NCBI RefSeq assembly: GCF_009664855.1
Contig: NZ_CP045928.1
Coordinates: forward strand, 3,761,186 to 3,825,185
Origin: Flavobacterium sp. SLB02
GTDB taxonomy: Bacteria; Bacteroidota; Bacteroidia; Flavobacteriales; Flavobacteriaceae
Direction of reading: 5' to 3'
DNA: 64,000 nt
This document shows, piece after piece, positions 9,318 to 20,489 of the stretch. The position numbers and the translations under genes are program-made. The first letter of the stretch is position 1. Each line of letters starts with the position of its first letter. A model generated the notes under the pieces. The model did no database searches. It was not told the origin of the DNA and worked only from the letters and a program-made list of their open reading frames with translations.

Positions 9318-10250
9318 ATGACACTTTCTTCAAATATCATTTGGAATCCTTCAGAAGGAATCGACTTAGGATTTTTTATTATTCGTTACTACAGTTTAAT
9401 GTTCGTAATCGCTTTTGGATTAGGCTGGTTCATAATGAAAAAGATTTTCGAACGCGAAAATGAATCACTAGATAAATTAGACTCTTTATTTGTCTGGACT
9501 GTTTTAGCCACTTTGATAGGCGCACGTCTGGGACATGTTTTGTTTTATGACTGGGAATATTTCAGAAATCATTTACTTGAAATCTTCTTACCATTTAGAT
9601 TTGAACCAAAGTTTGAATTTACCGGTTTTCAAGGCTTAGCAAGCCATGGTGCAGCAATCGCTATTATAATCGCGATGTACTATTACAGTAAAAAAATCTT
9701 AAAACGTTCTTTATTATGGATTTTAGACCGTGTAGTAATTCCTGTAGCCAGTGGTGCTATTTTTGTTCGTCTTGGTAATTTTTTCAATTCTGAAATTATC
9801 GGAAAAGAAACTGATTCTGCATTCGGAATTCGTTTTTTACATGATCAATTTAGCAAATCTGAAGCTGTAAACGCAACACAAATTGCAGATCCAAAAGCAG
9901 CTTACACGGCAATTGCAACAGATCCTAAATTTGCTGAATTATTAGCTCAGGTTCCTGCAAAACATCCAACACAACTTTACGAAGGTATCGCCTATATATT
10001 TGTTTTTGCTACTTTATATTTCTTGTACTGGAAAACAAACGCAAGACTTAAATCAGGATTATTATTCGGATTGTTTTTGGTTCTTTTATTTGTAGTTCGT
10101 TTTATCGTAGAATTTGTAAAAGAAAGCCAGGGAGGAATCGAAGAAGAATTAGGAATTTTCTCTACAGGACAATGGTTAAGTATTCCTTTTATTATAATCG
10201 GCCTATTCTTTATCATTAGAGCGCAAAGAAATCCTTTAGCAGCATCTTAA
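9318..10250 (+). CDS. lgt: Prolipoprotein diacylglyceryl transferase
   Basis: A 310-residue polytopic inner-membrane enzyme that attaches diacylglycerol to the lipobox cysteine of prolipoproteins. Family motifs are GARLGHVLFYDWEYF, FQGLASHGAAIAI (the essential His region), the signature VRLGNFFNSEIIG, and HPTQLYEGIAY. Seven hydrophobic segments can be seen. About 40 residues (AVNATQIADPKAAYTAIATD region) between the signature and HPTQ form a loop longer than in E. coli Lgt, which is common in Bacteroidota. It is last in the cysS-yidD-lgt group and ends at a bidirectional terminator. Confidence 0.97.
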   Translation: MTLSSNIIWNPSEGIDLGFFIIRYYSLMFVIAFGLGWFIMKKIFERENESLDKLDSLFVWTVLATLIGARLGHVLFYDWEYFRNHLLEIFLPFRFEPKFEFTGFQGLASHGAAIAIIIAMYYYSKKILKRSLLWILDRVVIPVASGAIFVRLGNFFNSEIIGKETDSAFGIRFLHDQFSKSEAVNATQIADPKAAYTAIATDPKFAELLAQVPAKHPTQLYEGIAYIFVFATLYFLYWKTNARLKSGLLFGLFLVLLFVVRFIVEFVKESQGGIEEELGIFSTGQWLSIPFIIIGLFFIIRAQRNPLAAS

Positions 10251-10267
10251 AAATTTCATTCAAAATA

Positions 10268-10300
10268 AAAAAGCCTAAAATCTTAGATTTTGGGCTTTTT
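10268..10300. terminator. Bidirectional terminator between lgt and the PagL-like gene
   Basis: A near-perfect 15-bp stem, with AAAAAGCCTAAAATC pairing to GATTTTGGGCTTTTT through one G-T wobble and a 3-nt loop. A-rich and T-rich ends serve both convergent genes. Confidence 0.85.
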
Positions 10301-10304
10301 TATT

Positions 10305-10925
10305 TTACAAACCATAGGAAATACCTATTTCAACATTCCTTGTATTATAGCCCGCATTTTCACCATTTAACCCTGCATTTGACACATGCCGGATACTCGG
10401 TCGCATATCAAACCTAAACTTATTTACGTTAGCTAAAACTCCAAAAGCCAAAACATCTGCAAAAGCAAACCCTTCAGACATTCTTTCGGTTTGAGTATCT
10501 GTAATCATAGGCCCTATACTTGCTAAAGCATAAATTGAGAATATTTTACCTATTGGCTTTCTTATTAAAAATCCGAGATTTAAAACATATTCATGAACAT
10601 TCTTCAACTTGGTATATTCTTCTCTTTTTTGGATATAATCAGGCGTTTGAGGCTTTACAAAATAAAAATTAAGCAATTGATGTGTGGCAAAATTAATTTC
10701 GGGCTGCGCCAGAATTTCATACTGAAAGTGTTTCGTTTCTTTAATTCGATAATACAATTGAGCTTTATAAAAGTGATTGGTAAAGGTGTAATTTCTATTA
10801 TTGAACTCACTCCCAAAACCGTAATTAAAACCTATCGCAATTTTATCCTTTTTATCTTGTCCGGAAACAACAAACGCAACACACAAAAACAATACAACCA
10901 ACAGTAATTTTTTACCCATAGACAA
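10305..10925 (-). CDS. PagL-like lipid A deacylase / acyloxyacyl hydrolase, outer membrane
   Basis: A 206-residue protein with a signal peptide (about residues 1-23, ending VVSGQ) and a small beta-barrel pattern. The PagL-type catalytic signature is visible near the C-terminus: His180-Val-Ser182-Asn-Ala-Gly (RHVSNAGL) and Glu199 (NVEIGIS), matching the His-Ser-Glu triad of lipid A 3-O-deacylases. It probably trims acyl chains of lipid A in the outer membrane. It is monocistronic and flanked by terminators on both sides. The family call rests on this short motif plus size and topology, so activity is likely but not certain. Confidence 0.75.
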   Translation of the reverse strand: MSMGKKLLLVVLFLCVAFVVSGQDKKDKIAIGFNYGFGSEFNNRNYTFTNHFYKAQLYYRIKETKHFQYEILAQPEINFATHQLLNFYFVKPQTPDYIQKREEYTKLKNVHEYVLNLGFLIRKPIGKIFSIYALASIGPMITDTQTERMSEGFAFADVLAFGVLANVNKFRFDMRPSIRHVSNAGLNGENAGYNTRNVEIGISYGL

Positions 10926-10950
10926 CTCTTTATAAGTTTAAATATAGCAC

Positions 10951-10988
10951 AAAAAAAAGATCCAACTTTCGTTGGATCTTTTTTTTTA
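10951..10988. terminator. secDF terminator
   Basis: Stem AAGATCCAAC / GTTGGATCTT with loop TTTC, embedded in runs of A on the left and T on the right. Read on the minus strand it follows the secDF stop codon and ends in a U-tract. Confidence 0.9.
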
Positions 10989-11001
10989 TATCAACTTGAA
11001 A

Positions 11002-13992
11002 TTATGCTTGTTTGTGTTTTTCTTCAATTGTGTGTTTCTCATCACTTGAAATTGTATCAACCAATACCGGTGTTGCAATAAATAATGAAGAGTAAGTTCC
11101 CACAACAATACCTACTAACATCGCGAAGATAAATCCTCTGATAGATTCTCCACCAAAGATAAACATCGTTAATAATACAATGATCATCATCAATGAAGTA
11201 TTCAACGTTCTTGATAATGTAGTATTAATAGAAGCGTTTACGATATCTTCGAAACTACCTTTACGGTTTCCGATGATAAACTCTCTCACCCTGTCAAATA
11301 CAATTACAGTATCATTCATAGAATAACCAATAACGGTAAGAATTGCAGCGATAAAGTGCTGATCCATTTCCATGTGGAAAGGCATGAATTTATAACATAA
11401 AGAGTAGATACCTAATACAAAGATAACGTCATGCGCTACAGCTGCGATCGCTCCTAATGAATATTGCCATTTACGGAAAGAAACCATTAAGTATAAAAAG
11501 ATTGCTGCCATTGCACCAAGAACTGCCCAGTATGAGTTAGTTTTGATATCCTCAGAGATAGAAGCTCCAACTTTAGAAGCTTGTAATACACCGATTCTTT
11601 TACCATCAAATGAGTTGATGAATTTATCGTAAGAAGTCTTTGGGTAATACTTTTGCAATGCATTGTATAACTTTTGATTCACTTCTTCGTCGATAGCAAC
11701 ACCATCTTCTTTAATCTTATATTTTGTAGTGATTTTTAACTGATCATCATCACCTAAAATTTTAGCCTCAACAGGAGTTCCAAAAGCTGCAGATAACTCA
11801 TCTGACACTGTTGTAGCATCAATAGGTTTTTCAAATTTCACCTGGAATGTTCTACCTCCAACAAAATCAACACCCTCATCTAATCCATTAACAAAGAAGA
11901 TAGAAACTAAACTTACTACAACTACAATAGAAGAGAAGATATAAGTGAATTTTTTGATTTTAATAAAGTCAAAGTGGAAATTAGTAAACCAGTTTTTAGT
12001 AATGTTTGTAGAGAAAGTTAAATCACCTTTTCCAGCAATATTTCTGTCGATGAAAATTCTAGCGATAAAAATTGATGTAAACATTGAAGTTACAATACCA
12101 ATAAGTAAAGTCAAAGCAAAACCTTTAATTGGTCCTGTTCCAAAAATAAACAAGATAGCTCCAGTTAAAACGTGTGTTACGTTCGCATCAATAATAGAAC
12201 GCATTGCTCCATGCCATCCGTAAGAAGCAGCAACTGCCTCAGACAATGATTTACCTTCACGCAATTCTTCTTTTGCTCTTTCGTATATAATAATATTCGC
12301 ATCTACCGCTGTACCTAATGTAAGTACGATACCCGCAATACCTGGCAATGTAAGTACAAAACCAAAACTTGCCATAATTCCGAATAAGAAAAGTAAGTTT
12401 AATAATAAGGCAAGGTTAGCATACCAACCTGCTTTACCATAATAGAATACCATCCATAAACAAACCAATAAGAATCCTAATACAGATGAAATTGTACCTG
12501 CATCAATTGCAGCCTGACCTAAAGATGGCCCTACAACAGTTGACTGAACAATATCAGCAGAAGCCGGTAATTTACCTGCATTTAATACGTTAGCTAAATC
12601 TTTAGTTTCAGCAACATCAAAAGATCCTGTAATTTCAGATCTACCTCCGGCAATTGATCCGCTGGTAACACCAGGAGCAGAATATACGATGTTATCTAAA
12701 ACAATAGCGATATACCCTTTTTGAGAGAAAGCTCTACCTGTTAATTCTTCCCAAACTTTAGCACCCTGACTGTTCATTTGCATAGAAACAGCTGGTTTTC
12801 CTAATTGGTCAAAAGTATCTTTTGCATCAGTAACAACTCCACCGCTCATCGCAGGAACGTTATCTCTGTTTCCTTTTAAAGCATATAATTCAACTACTTC
12901 AATATCTTTAGCCGTTTTTACATCTTTTGCTTGTGGATCTTTTATAGTAGTTGGTTTACTCCATACAAATTTTGCATTGTGTTGGTCAGCTCCTAATAAA
13001 ACTCTGATATCTGCTCTTTTAAAATAGCTGTTTACAACAGCAGTATCTTTTGGTGCGAAGTAACCTAAAACTGGTCCACCACCCTGACCTATAATTTTGT
13101 CAAATAATGGGTTGTTTCCTTTTTTAGCAGCAACTGAATCTTTAGTATCAGTCAATAAAGCATTTAATGAATCTTTAGCAACAGTCTTAGTTTCTGTTTT
13201 TTTGATTTCAGTCTTTTTTAAAGCCTCATTTGCAGAAACCAAGAAGTTTCCGATTTCTTCAATTTTATAAGTTTCCCAAAACTCTAACTGAGCTTTTCCA
13301 CCTAATAATTTTTTAATTCTATCAACATCCTTAGCACCTGGAAGCTCCACTAAGATTCTTCCTGTTTCTCCTAATTTTTGGATGTTTGGTTGTGTAACAC
13401 CAAATTTGTCGATACGCTCTCTTAATACTTTGTAAGCACTCTCAACAGACTCATCAACTTTTCTTTTAATTACTTTTTGAACTTGCGAATCAGACATTTG
13501 AAAATCGATTCCACCTTCTCCTTGTAAACTTCTGTTTGCAAAAATATCAGGTGAAGCTAATCTCACTGTTCCGTTTGAATTGGCTTCAAAAGCTTCAAAA
13601 AACTTATTTAAATAGGTTTTGTTTCCTTCTAAATTTGCAGATGCATCAGCTAATGATTTATTAAATACCGGATTTTTAGAATTGTTAGCTAAACCTTTCA
13701 AAACATCTTTAATAGAAATTTGAAGAATCACGTTGATTCCTCCTTCTAAGTCAAGACCTTTATTAAGTTGTTTGTTTTTTACTTCATTATAAGTAAAATC
13801 CGAAAAACCAAGGTTCAACACTTTTTCTTTACCAATAGAATCTAAATATTTTAATTCTTTGTCAGGATTATCCCCTGCAAAGGCTTTAGCTTCACTTTTG
13901 ACATTATTTGCCACAAAAGTGAAAGAAAGTTGGTAAATACTTACCAATGCAAATAGAATTGCGAAAAATTTAATAAGTCCTTTATTCTGCAT
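11002..13992 (-). CDS. secDF: Fused protein translocase subunit SecDF
   Basis: A 996-residue fusion of SecD and SecF, which use the proton-motive force to complete export through SecYEG. The SecD half begins with GLDLEGGINVILQ and continues with DKFGVTQPNIQKLGETGRIL; the periplasmic domain is enlarged by a Lys/Asp-rich insert (about residues 250-330). Transmembrane blocks carry GTAVDANIIIYERAKEELR (SecD) and, in the SecF half, VGASISEDIKTNSYWAV and GYSMNDTVIVFDRVREF. Fusion of the two subunits is normal for Bacteroidota. It is monocistronic and ends at a strong terminator. Confidence 0.97.
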   Translation of the reverse strand: MQNKGLIKFFAILFALVSIYQLSFTFVANNVKSEAKAFAGDNPDKELKYLDSIGKEKVLNLGFSDFTYNEVKNKQLNKGLDLEGGINVILQISIKDVLKGLANNSKNPVFNKSLADASANLEGNKTYLNKFFEAFEANSNGTVRLASPDIFANRSLQGEGGIDFQMSDSQVQKVIKRKVDESVESAYKVLRERIDKFGVTQPNIQKLGETGRILVELPGAKDVDRIKKLLGGKAQLEFWETYKIEEIGNFLVSANEALKKTEIKKTETKTVAKDSLNALLTDTKDSVAAKKGNNPLFDKIIGQGGGPVLGYFAPKDTAVVNSYFKRADIRVLLGADQHNAKFVWSKPTTIKDPQAKDVKTAKDIEVVELYALKGNRDNVPAMSGGVVTDAKDTFDQLGKPAVSMQMNSQGAKVWEELTGRAFSQKGYIAIVLDNIVYSAPGVTSGSIAGGRSEITGSFDVAETKDLANVLNAGKLPASADIVQSTVVGPSLGQAAIDAGTISSVLGFLLVCLWMVFYYGKAGWYANLALLLNLLFLFGIMASFGFVLTLPGIAGIVLTLGTAVDANIIIYERAKEELREGKSLSEAVAASYGWHGAMRSIIDANVTHVLTGAILFIFGTGPIKGFALTLLIGIVTSMFTSIFIARIFIDRNIAGKGDLTFSTNITKNWFTNFHFDFIKIKKFTYIFSSIVVVVSLVSIFFVNGLDEGVDFVGGRTFQVKFEKPIDATTVSDELSAAFGTPVEAKILGDDDQLKITTKYKIKEDGVAIDEEVNQKLYNALQKYYPKTSYDKFINSFDGKRIGVLQASKVGASISEDIKTNSYWAVLGAMAAIFLYLMVSFRKWQYSLGAIAAVAHDVIFVLGIYSLCYKFMPFHMEMDQHFIAAILTVIGYSMNDTVIVFDRVREFIIGNRKGSFEDIVNASINTTLSRTLNTSLMMIIVLLTMFIFGGESIRGFIFAMLVGIVVGTYSSLFIATPVLVDTISSDEKHTIEEKHKQA

Positions 13993-14177
13993 TATTACTA
14001 AAAATTAATTATGTTTTATTGTTTGTTTTTGGTTTTAAATTCCCTAAAAATAAGCCCTGACATGAGTTCTTAAAACTAAAAAATCGAGATCACGAATTAC
14101 AACATTTTTTTTAAACCGAGCAAATATATAATTCTCGAAATGATTAACCAATTTATTTATTAATTAATCTTAAAAAA

Positions 14178-14208
14178 AAGACTGCAAAAGTGCAGTCTTC
14201 TCCTTTTT
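14178..14208. terminator. mdh terminator
   Basis: Perfect 9-bp stem AAGACTGCA (14178-14186) / TGCAGTCTT (14191-14199), loop AAAG, with A8 to the left and T8 to the right. It lies just past the mdh stop codon on the minus strand. Confidence 0.88.
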
Positions 14209-14220
14209 TTTCGAAAATAG

Positions 14221-15156
14221 TTATACTAAAATCGATTTTAAAGCGTCATTCATTCCACGAACTGCATCTGCGCTTTTAGCAAATAAAGCTTTCTCCTGCT
14301 CGTTTAATTTGATGTCTAAAATTTCTTCTACTCCGTTTTTACCTATTATACAAGGCACTCCTATACATATATCATTTTGACCATATTCGCCTTCAACAAA
14401 AACAGAACATGCAATCATTTTTTTCTGATCGTTTAAAATACTATCTACAAGAAAAGCAACAGAAGCTCCCGGCGCATACCAGGCTGATGTCCCTAAAAGA
14501 CCTGTAAGTGTAGCTCCTCCTACCATTGTATCAGCAGCTACTTTTTGTAATACTTCTTCTGAAAGAAATTCTGTTACCGGAATTCCGTTATAAGAAGCCA
14601 AACGCGTTAAAGGAATCATCGTAGTATCACCATGACCTCCAATAACCATTGCCGAGATATCATTTGCAGGTTTATCAAGAGCCAAAGAAAGATATGTTCT
14701 GAAACGAGAGCTATCTAACGCTCCACCCATACCAATAATTCTGTTTTTTGGTAATCCTGTCGCTTTTAAAGCTAAATAAGTCATAGTATCCATTGGATTA
14801 GAAACTACAACAATTATAGTATTTGGAGAAAATTTCAATACATTTTCAGCAACTGTTTTTACAATTCCTGCGTTTATACCAATCAATTCTTCACGAGTCA
14901 TTCCTGGTTTTCTTGGAATTCCTGATGTAATCACTACTACATCACTTGCGGCAGTTTTAGAATAATCATTGGTTACTCCAGATACTTTGGTATTAAAACC
15001 TGTATTTGTTGCACATTGCATAATATCCAACGCTTTCCCTTCGGCAAAACCTTCTTTAATATCCAACAACACTACTTCGCTTGCAATTCCTCTATAAGAA
15101 ATAACATCTGCACATGTAGCTCCAACATTTCCTGCTCCTACAATGGTAACTTTCAT
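14221..15156 (-). CDS. mdh: Malate dehydrogenase
   Basis: A 311-residue NAD-dependent enzyme of the LDH-like malate dehydrogenase group; it interconverts malate and oxaloacetate in the TCA cycle. The Rossmann motif is VGAGNVGATCADV (about 6-18), with Asp in LLDIKEG for NAD selectivity. Substrate residues are SGIPRKPGMTREEL and the catalytic His in IGGHGDTTMIPL; NPMDTMTYLALK confirms malate rather than lactate specificity. It is monocistronic with a terminator downstream. Confidence 0.97.
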   Translation of the reverse strand: MKVTIVGAGNVGATCADVISYRGIASEVVLLDIKEGFAEGKALDIMQCATNTGFNTKVSGVTNDYSKTAASDVVVITSGIPRKPGMTREELIGINAGIVKTVAENVLKFSPNTIIVVVSNPMDTMTYLALKATGLPKNRIIGMGGALDSSRFRTYLSLALDKPANDISAMVIGGHGDTTMIPLTRLASYNGIPVTEFLSEEVLQKVAADTMVGGATLTGLLGTSAWYAPGASVAFLVDSILNDQKKMIACSVFVEGEYGQNDICIGVPCIIGKNGVEEILDIKLNEQEKALFAKSADAVRGMNDALKSILV

Positions 15157-15205
15157 ATTTTATACTTTATCGGTTATTAATTAATTTGTGTATTTAATAA
15201 ATCGA

Positions 15206-15251
15206 CAATTCGTTTAATGGTCTAAGTAAATTTAAACAATTAAACGAATTG
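15206..15251. terminator. Inverted repeat between gyrB and mdh
   Basis: Perfect 13-bp arms CAATTCGTTTAAT (15206-15218) and ATTAAACGAATTG (15239-15251) with a 20-nt A/T-rich loop, 14 bp past the gyrB stop codon. It is a plausible gyrB terminator, but it has no clear U-tract. Confidence 0.5.
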
Positions 15252-15265
15252 ATGATTAAAATTTA

Positions 15266-17236
<1,971 letters not shown>

Positions 17237-17451
17237 CTAACACGCAAATATATAAAAACGCAAATTATATATCCGTTAAAATACCATTTAAAGCACTTAA
17301 GTTATTAACATATTATCAAAAAAAGTCTAATAAAACAACCACAATCAATTTTAAAATGGATTTTTTTAAAATTCTCAATAGTAATAGAAAATTTCAACCC
17401 CGAAGCACCGGGATGAATTCTGAATTTCAATACTTAAAACACTTTAAAAAC

Positions 17452-17489
17452 AAAATCCGAAACGACAATTTAATGTCATTTCGGATTTT
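17452..17489 (-). terminator. Terminator downstream of the M16 peptidase gene
   Basis: A 16-bp stem with one mismatch: AAAATCCGAAAcGACA (17452-17467) and TGTCaTTTCGGATTTT (17474-17489). On the minus strand it is followed by a short U-tract. A second imperfect hairpin (17497-17521, GGAAATTTCAA / TTGAAATTTTCC) lies between it and the stop codon. Confidence 0.8.
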
Positions 17490-17530
17490 GGAATTTGGAA
17501 ATTTCAACATTGAAATTTTCCTTTTTTTTA

Positions 17531-20266
17531 TTATTTCTTATTAAAATCTCCTGCGTAAACTGAAGTCATTTTATCCAGACTTAAATACTTTCTTAAGGCT
17601 GTATTTACCTCTTCGACTTTTAACGCTTTTATTTTAGTTTCTAATGTATCATAATCTTCTAACGGAATTCCGTATTGCAAATAAGTGTTTACAAGATTCA
17701 TTAAAGTATCATCACTACCCAATCTTGTTTTTCTTTCATTCTGCCAACTAACCAGGTTTGCTTTTAGCTCATCAGCTGTAAAACCATCTTTCAATGCTTT
17801 TGCAATTTCCTCTTTTGTAGCGGTTTGAACAGCATTCTTTTTAGTCGGATTTAAAAAAGCATAATACGACCATGAAGCAACATCACTTGCAACAGGCACA
17901 TCAATAAATGAACCTGCTCCGTAACTTATCCCTTCTTTTTCTCTTAATCTCATCGGAATTCTTGCACTTAAAAATCCTCCGCTTCCTAATATTTCATTAG
18001 CCATTACAAATGCAGGGTAATCTGTACTGCTTCTTGTCATTTTAAAACCAATTCTACCAAGCGCTACCGCATTTTCTTTATCTGGAGTTATAAAATCCTT
18101 ATCTGATACTTTTGTTTCAAAATAAGTAGGTTTAGCTAATTCATATTTTGATTTTGAATTCCATTCTCCAAAAGTATTTTCTAAAATCTCAACTGTAGAT
18201 TTTCCTTCTAAATCTCCTACCACACTTCCAACTCCATTATTTCCTCCCAGAATGTTTTTATAAAAATCTACAATTTCAGTTTGCTTGATTTTTTTAAATG
18301 CATCTATTTGTTCCTGAAGCGTTGGTGTATAAAAAATACTTCCTTTAGGGTAATTTGTCGTTTGTCTTGAAAGTTCCGTAAAAGCAACTGATTGGGGATC
18401 ATTAAGATTTGCCTCTAAATAAGTGTTGTATTCACTGATTGTCTTTGTCAACTCATTTTCCGGAAAAGTTGAATTTGTCAGTAAATCGTTTAAAATTTCC
18501 ATTACTTCTTTAAAATTCTCTTTGTAAGTACTAATATTTACTGATAAAGTTTGTCTTGTAAAATTAAAATAAATACTTGATTTTAATTGATCTAAGCGAT
18601 CGCTGATTTGTTCTTTAGTTCTTGTTTTCGTTCCTGTTTTTAACAACTGAGCCAAAATTCCTCCAGTATCTGATTTTCCAGTTAAATCCTTTTCGTTACT
18701 TACAGGAAACTGAAAACTAGCCTGAACCTTCCCGCCTTTTATTTCTTTTTTGATCAAGCCATATTTTGCACCATTGCTCAGTTTACCTTCTACAAAATTT
18801 TGTTTTAAGTTTTTGATAGAAGCTTCAAAAGCAGCCGCTTCTTTCTCTAAAGCTTTTCCTTTGTAATCTTTGGTTAAAGCCAGTAATTGCTCATCTGTAT
18901 ATTCTGCGGGTTTTACTCTTTGCTCATCTTTAGAGGGAATAAAAACCCCTACGGTTCTATTATTGCTTCTAAAATACTTTTCGGCCACTCTTTGTATATC
19001 TTCTTTTGTCAGGTTTTCCACAGCATCTCTATACAAAAATCCCAATCTGTAATCTCCCGCTCCAATAATCTCAGTAAGATTTATGGCAAACGAAATGGTA
19101 TTGTTTTTTATACCTTCAATTTGTTTGATAATTTTTGCCTTAGCCCTGCTTACATCTTCATCTGTGTATTTGGTCGATCCTATTTTATCCAGTTCAGATC
19201 TTACAATGTCTTTAGTCGCTTTTACGTCTTTATCATTAGGAACTGCAACGCCAAAATACATAAAACTCGCATCTCGGGTTGTTGGCTGCCAAAAATAAAT
19301 ACTGGATACTTTTTGCGTTTCTACCAGCGTTTTATACAAATAACCTGATGGATCAGCGGTTAAAATCTCTCCTAAGGCATCAAGCGCTGCATAATCCTTG
19401 TCTACATAAGCAGCAGTATGATAGATAGCGCCAATATTTTTACTATCACCGGCCCTGTTTAGCTCCACATATTTTTCTCCATCCTGAGCCGGTTCGATCG
19501 TGTAGGTTTTATCCAGTTTTCTTTTCGGTTTTGGAATTGCTCCAAAATACTGTCCCACATATTGCAATGCTTTTTGTTCATCAAATTTTCCGGCAATTAT
19601 TAAAGTTGAATTATCGGGTTGATAATATTTCTCATAAAAAACCCTAAGCGTATTTGCTTTCACGCGTTCGATATCTTCTTTACTTCCAATGGTACTTCTT
19701 CCGTAATTATGCCATACATAAGCAGCAGAAAGAATCCTTTCCTGCAAAACACCATCCGGATTATTTTCACCTATTTCGAATTCATTTCTTACTACAGAAA
19801 ATTCCTTATCAAGATCAGTCTGCAAAATAGTCGCGTTGATCATTCGATCCGCTTCCATTTCAATACTCCATTTTAGATTCTCGTCACTTGATGGAAAAAC
19901 TTCATAATAATTCGTTCTGTCTAGCCAGGTTGTACCGTTAGCATTTCCTCCTTTATCAGAAAGCATTTTTTTAATATCTCCTAAATTTTTAGTACTTTTA
20001 AAAAGCATATGTTCCAGCAAGTGGGCCATACCTTTTTCGCCATAACCTTCGTTTCTGGAACCTACGTTATAAACAATATTTACAACCATATTGCTTTGGG
20101 AAGCATCCGGAATCAAAAGAACTTTCAATCCGTTATTCAGCGAATATTCTTTTACACCTTCGACATTTTTAATGTATTTTGGAGCTTCTGTCTTTTTCTG
20201 TGCATAAACACAAGACAATGAAACAAGAGAACAGCATAAAACACTGCTTAGCAATAAGTTTCTCAT
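17531..20266 (-). CDS. Exported M16-family zinc metallopeptidase (two-domain)
   Basis: A 911-residue protein with a signal peptide (about 1-22, ending VYAQ). The inverted zinc motif is HLLEH (His82, Glu85, His86) in GMAHLLEHMLFKSTKNLGD, with the downstream Glu supplied by VVRNEFEIGENNPDG. The second half is a catalytically inactive M16 repeat (from about residue 480), as in two-domain pitrilysin-like enzymes. It is likely periplasmic and degrades peptides; the substrate is unknown. It stands alone and has its own terminator. Confidence 0.93.
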   Translation of the reverse strand: MRNLLLSSVLCCSLVSLSCVYAQKKTEAPKYIKNVEGVKEYSLNNGLKVLLIPDASQSNMVVNIVYNVGSRNEGYGEKGMAHLLEHMLFKSTKNLGDIKKMLSDKGGNANGTTWLDRTNYYEVFPSSDENLKWSIEMEADRMINATILQTDLDKEFSVVRNEFEIGENNPDGVLQERILSAAYVWHNYGRSTIGSKEDIERVKANTLRVFYEKYYQPDNSTLIIAGKFDEQKALQYVGQYFGAIPKPKRKLDKTYTIEPAQDGEKYVELNRAGDSKNIGAIYHTAAYVDKDYAALDALGEILTADPSGYLYKTLVETQKVSSIYFWQPTTRDASFMYFGVAVPNDKDVKATKDIVRSELDKIGSTKYTDEDVSRAKAKIIKQIEGIKNNTISFAINLTEIIGAGDYRLGFLYRDAVENLTKEDIQRVAEKYFRSNNRTVGVFIPSKDEQRVKPAEYTDEQLLALTKDYKGKALEKEAAAFEASIKNLKQNFVEGKLSNGAKYGLIKKEIKGGKVQASFQFPVSNEKDLTGKSDTGGILAQLLKTGTKTRTKEQISDRLDQLKSSIYFNFTRQTLSVNISTYKENFKEVMEILNDLLTNSTFPENELTKTISEYNTYLEANLNDPQSVAFTELSRQTTNYPKGSIFYTPTLQEQIDAFKKIKQTEIVDFYKNILGGNNGVGSVVGDLEGKSTVEILENTFGEWNSKSKYELAKPTYFETKVSDKDFITPDKENAVALGRIGFKMTRSSTDYPAFVMANEILGSGGFLSARIPMRLREKEGISYGAGSFIDVPVASDVASWSYYAFLNPTKKNAVQTATKEEIAKALKDGFTADELKANLVSWQNERKTRLGSDDTLMNLVNTYLQYGIPLEDYDTLETKIKALKVEEVNTALRKYLSLDKMTSVYAGDFNKK

Positions 20267-20393
20267 AGATTATGGTTAAAGGATTAGTTATTTATGGTAA
20301 CCAAATATAGTTTTTTTCCTAAATACCATACATCAATATTAACTTACTTTTAGTAATTTACGGTAACCCGTAATGATAAAATTTACGCACAAA

Positions 20394-20433
20394 AAAATCC
20401 GAAATAAACACTTTAAATGCTCTTTCGGATTTT
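20394..20433 (-). terminator. Terminator of the downstream asparagine synthetase paralog
   Basis: Perfect 11-bp arms AAAATCCGAAA (20394-20404) and TTTCGGATTTT (20423-20433), with an 18-nt loop. On the minus strand the stem is followed by a run of T. The stem core is nearly the same sequence as the terminator at 17452-17489. Confidence 0.8.
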
Positions 20434-20489
20434 ATATTATTTTAATCCAAATTAGAATTTGGAATTTATTTTTACTGGAATTTAAAACA

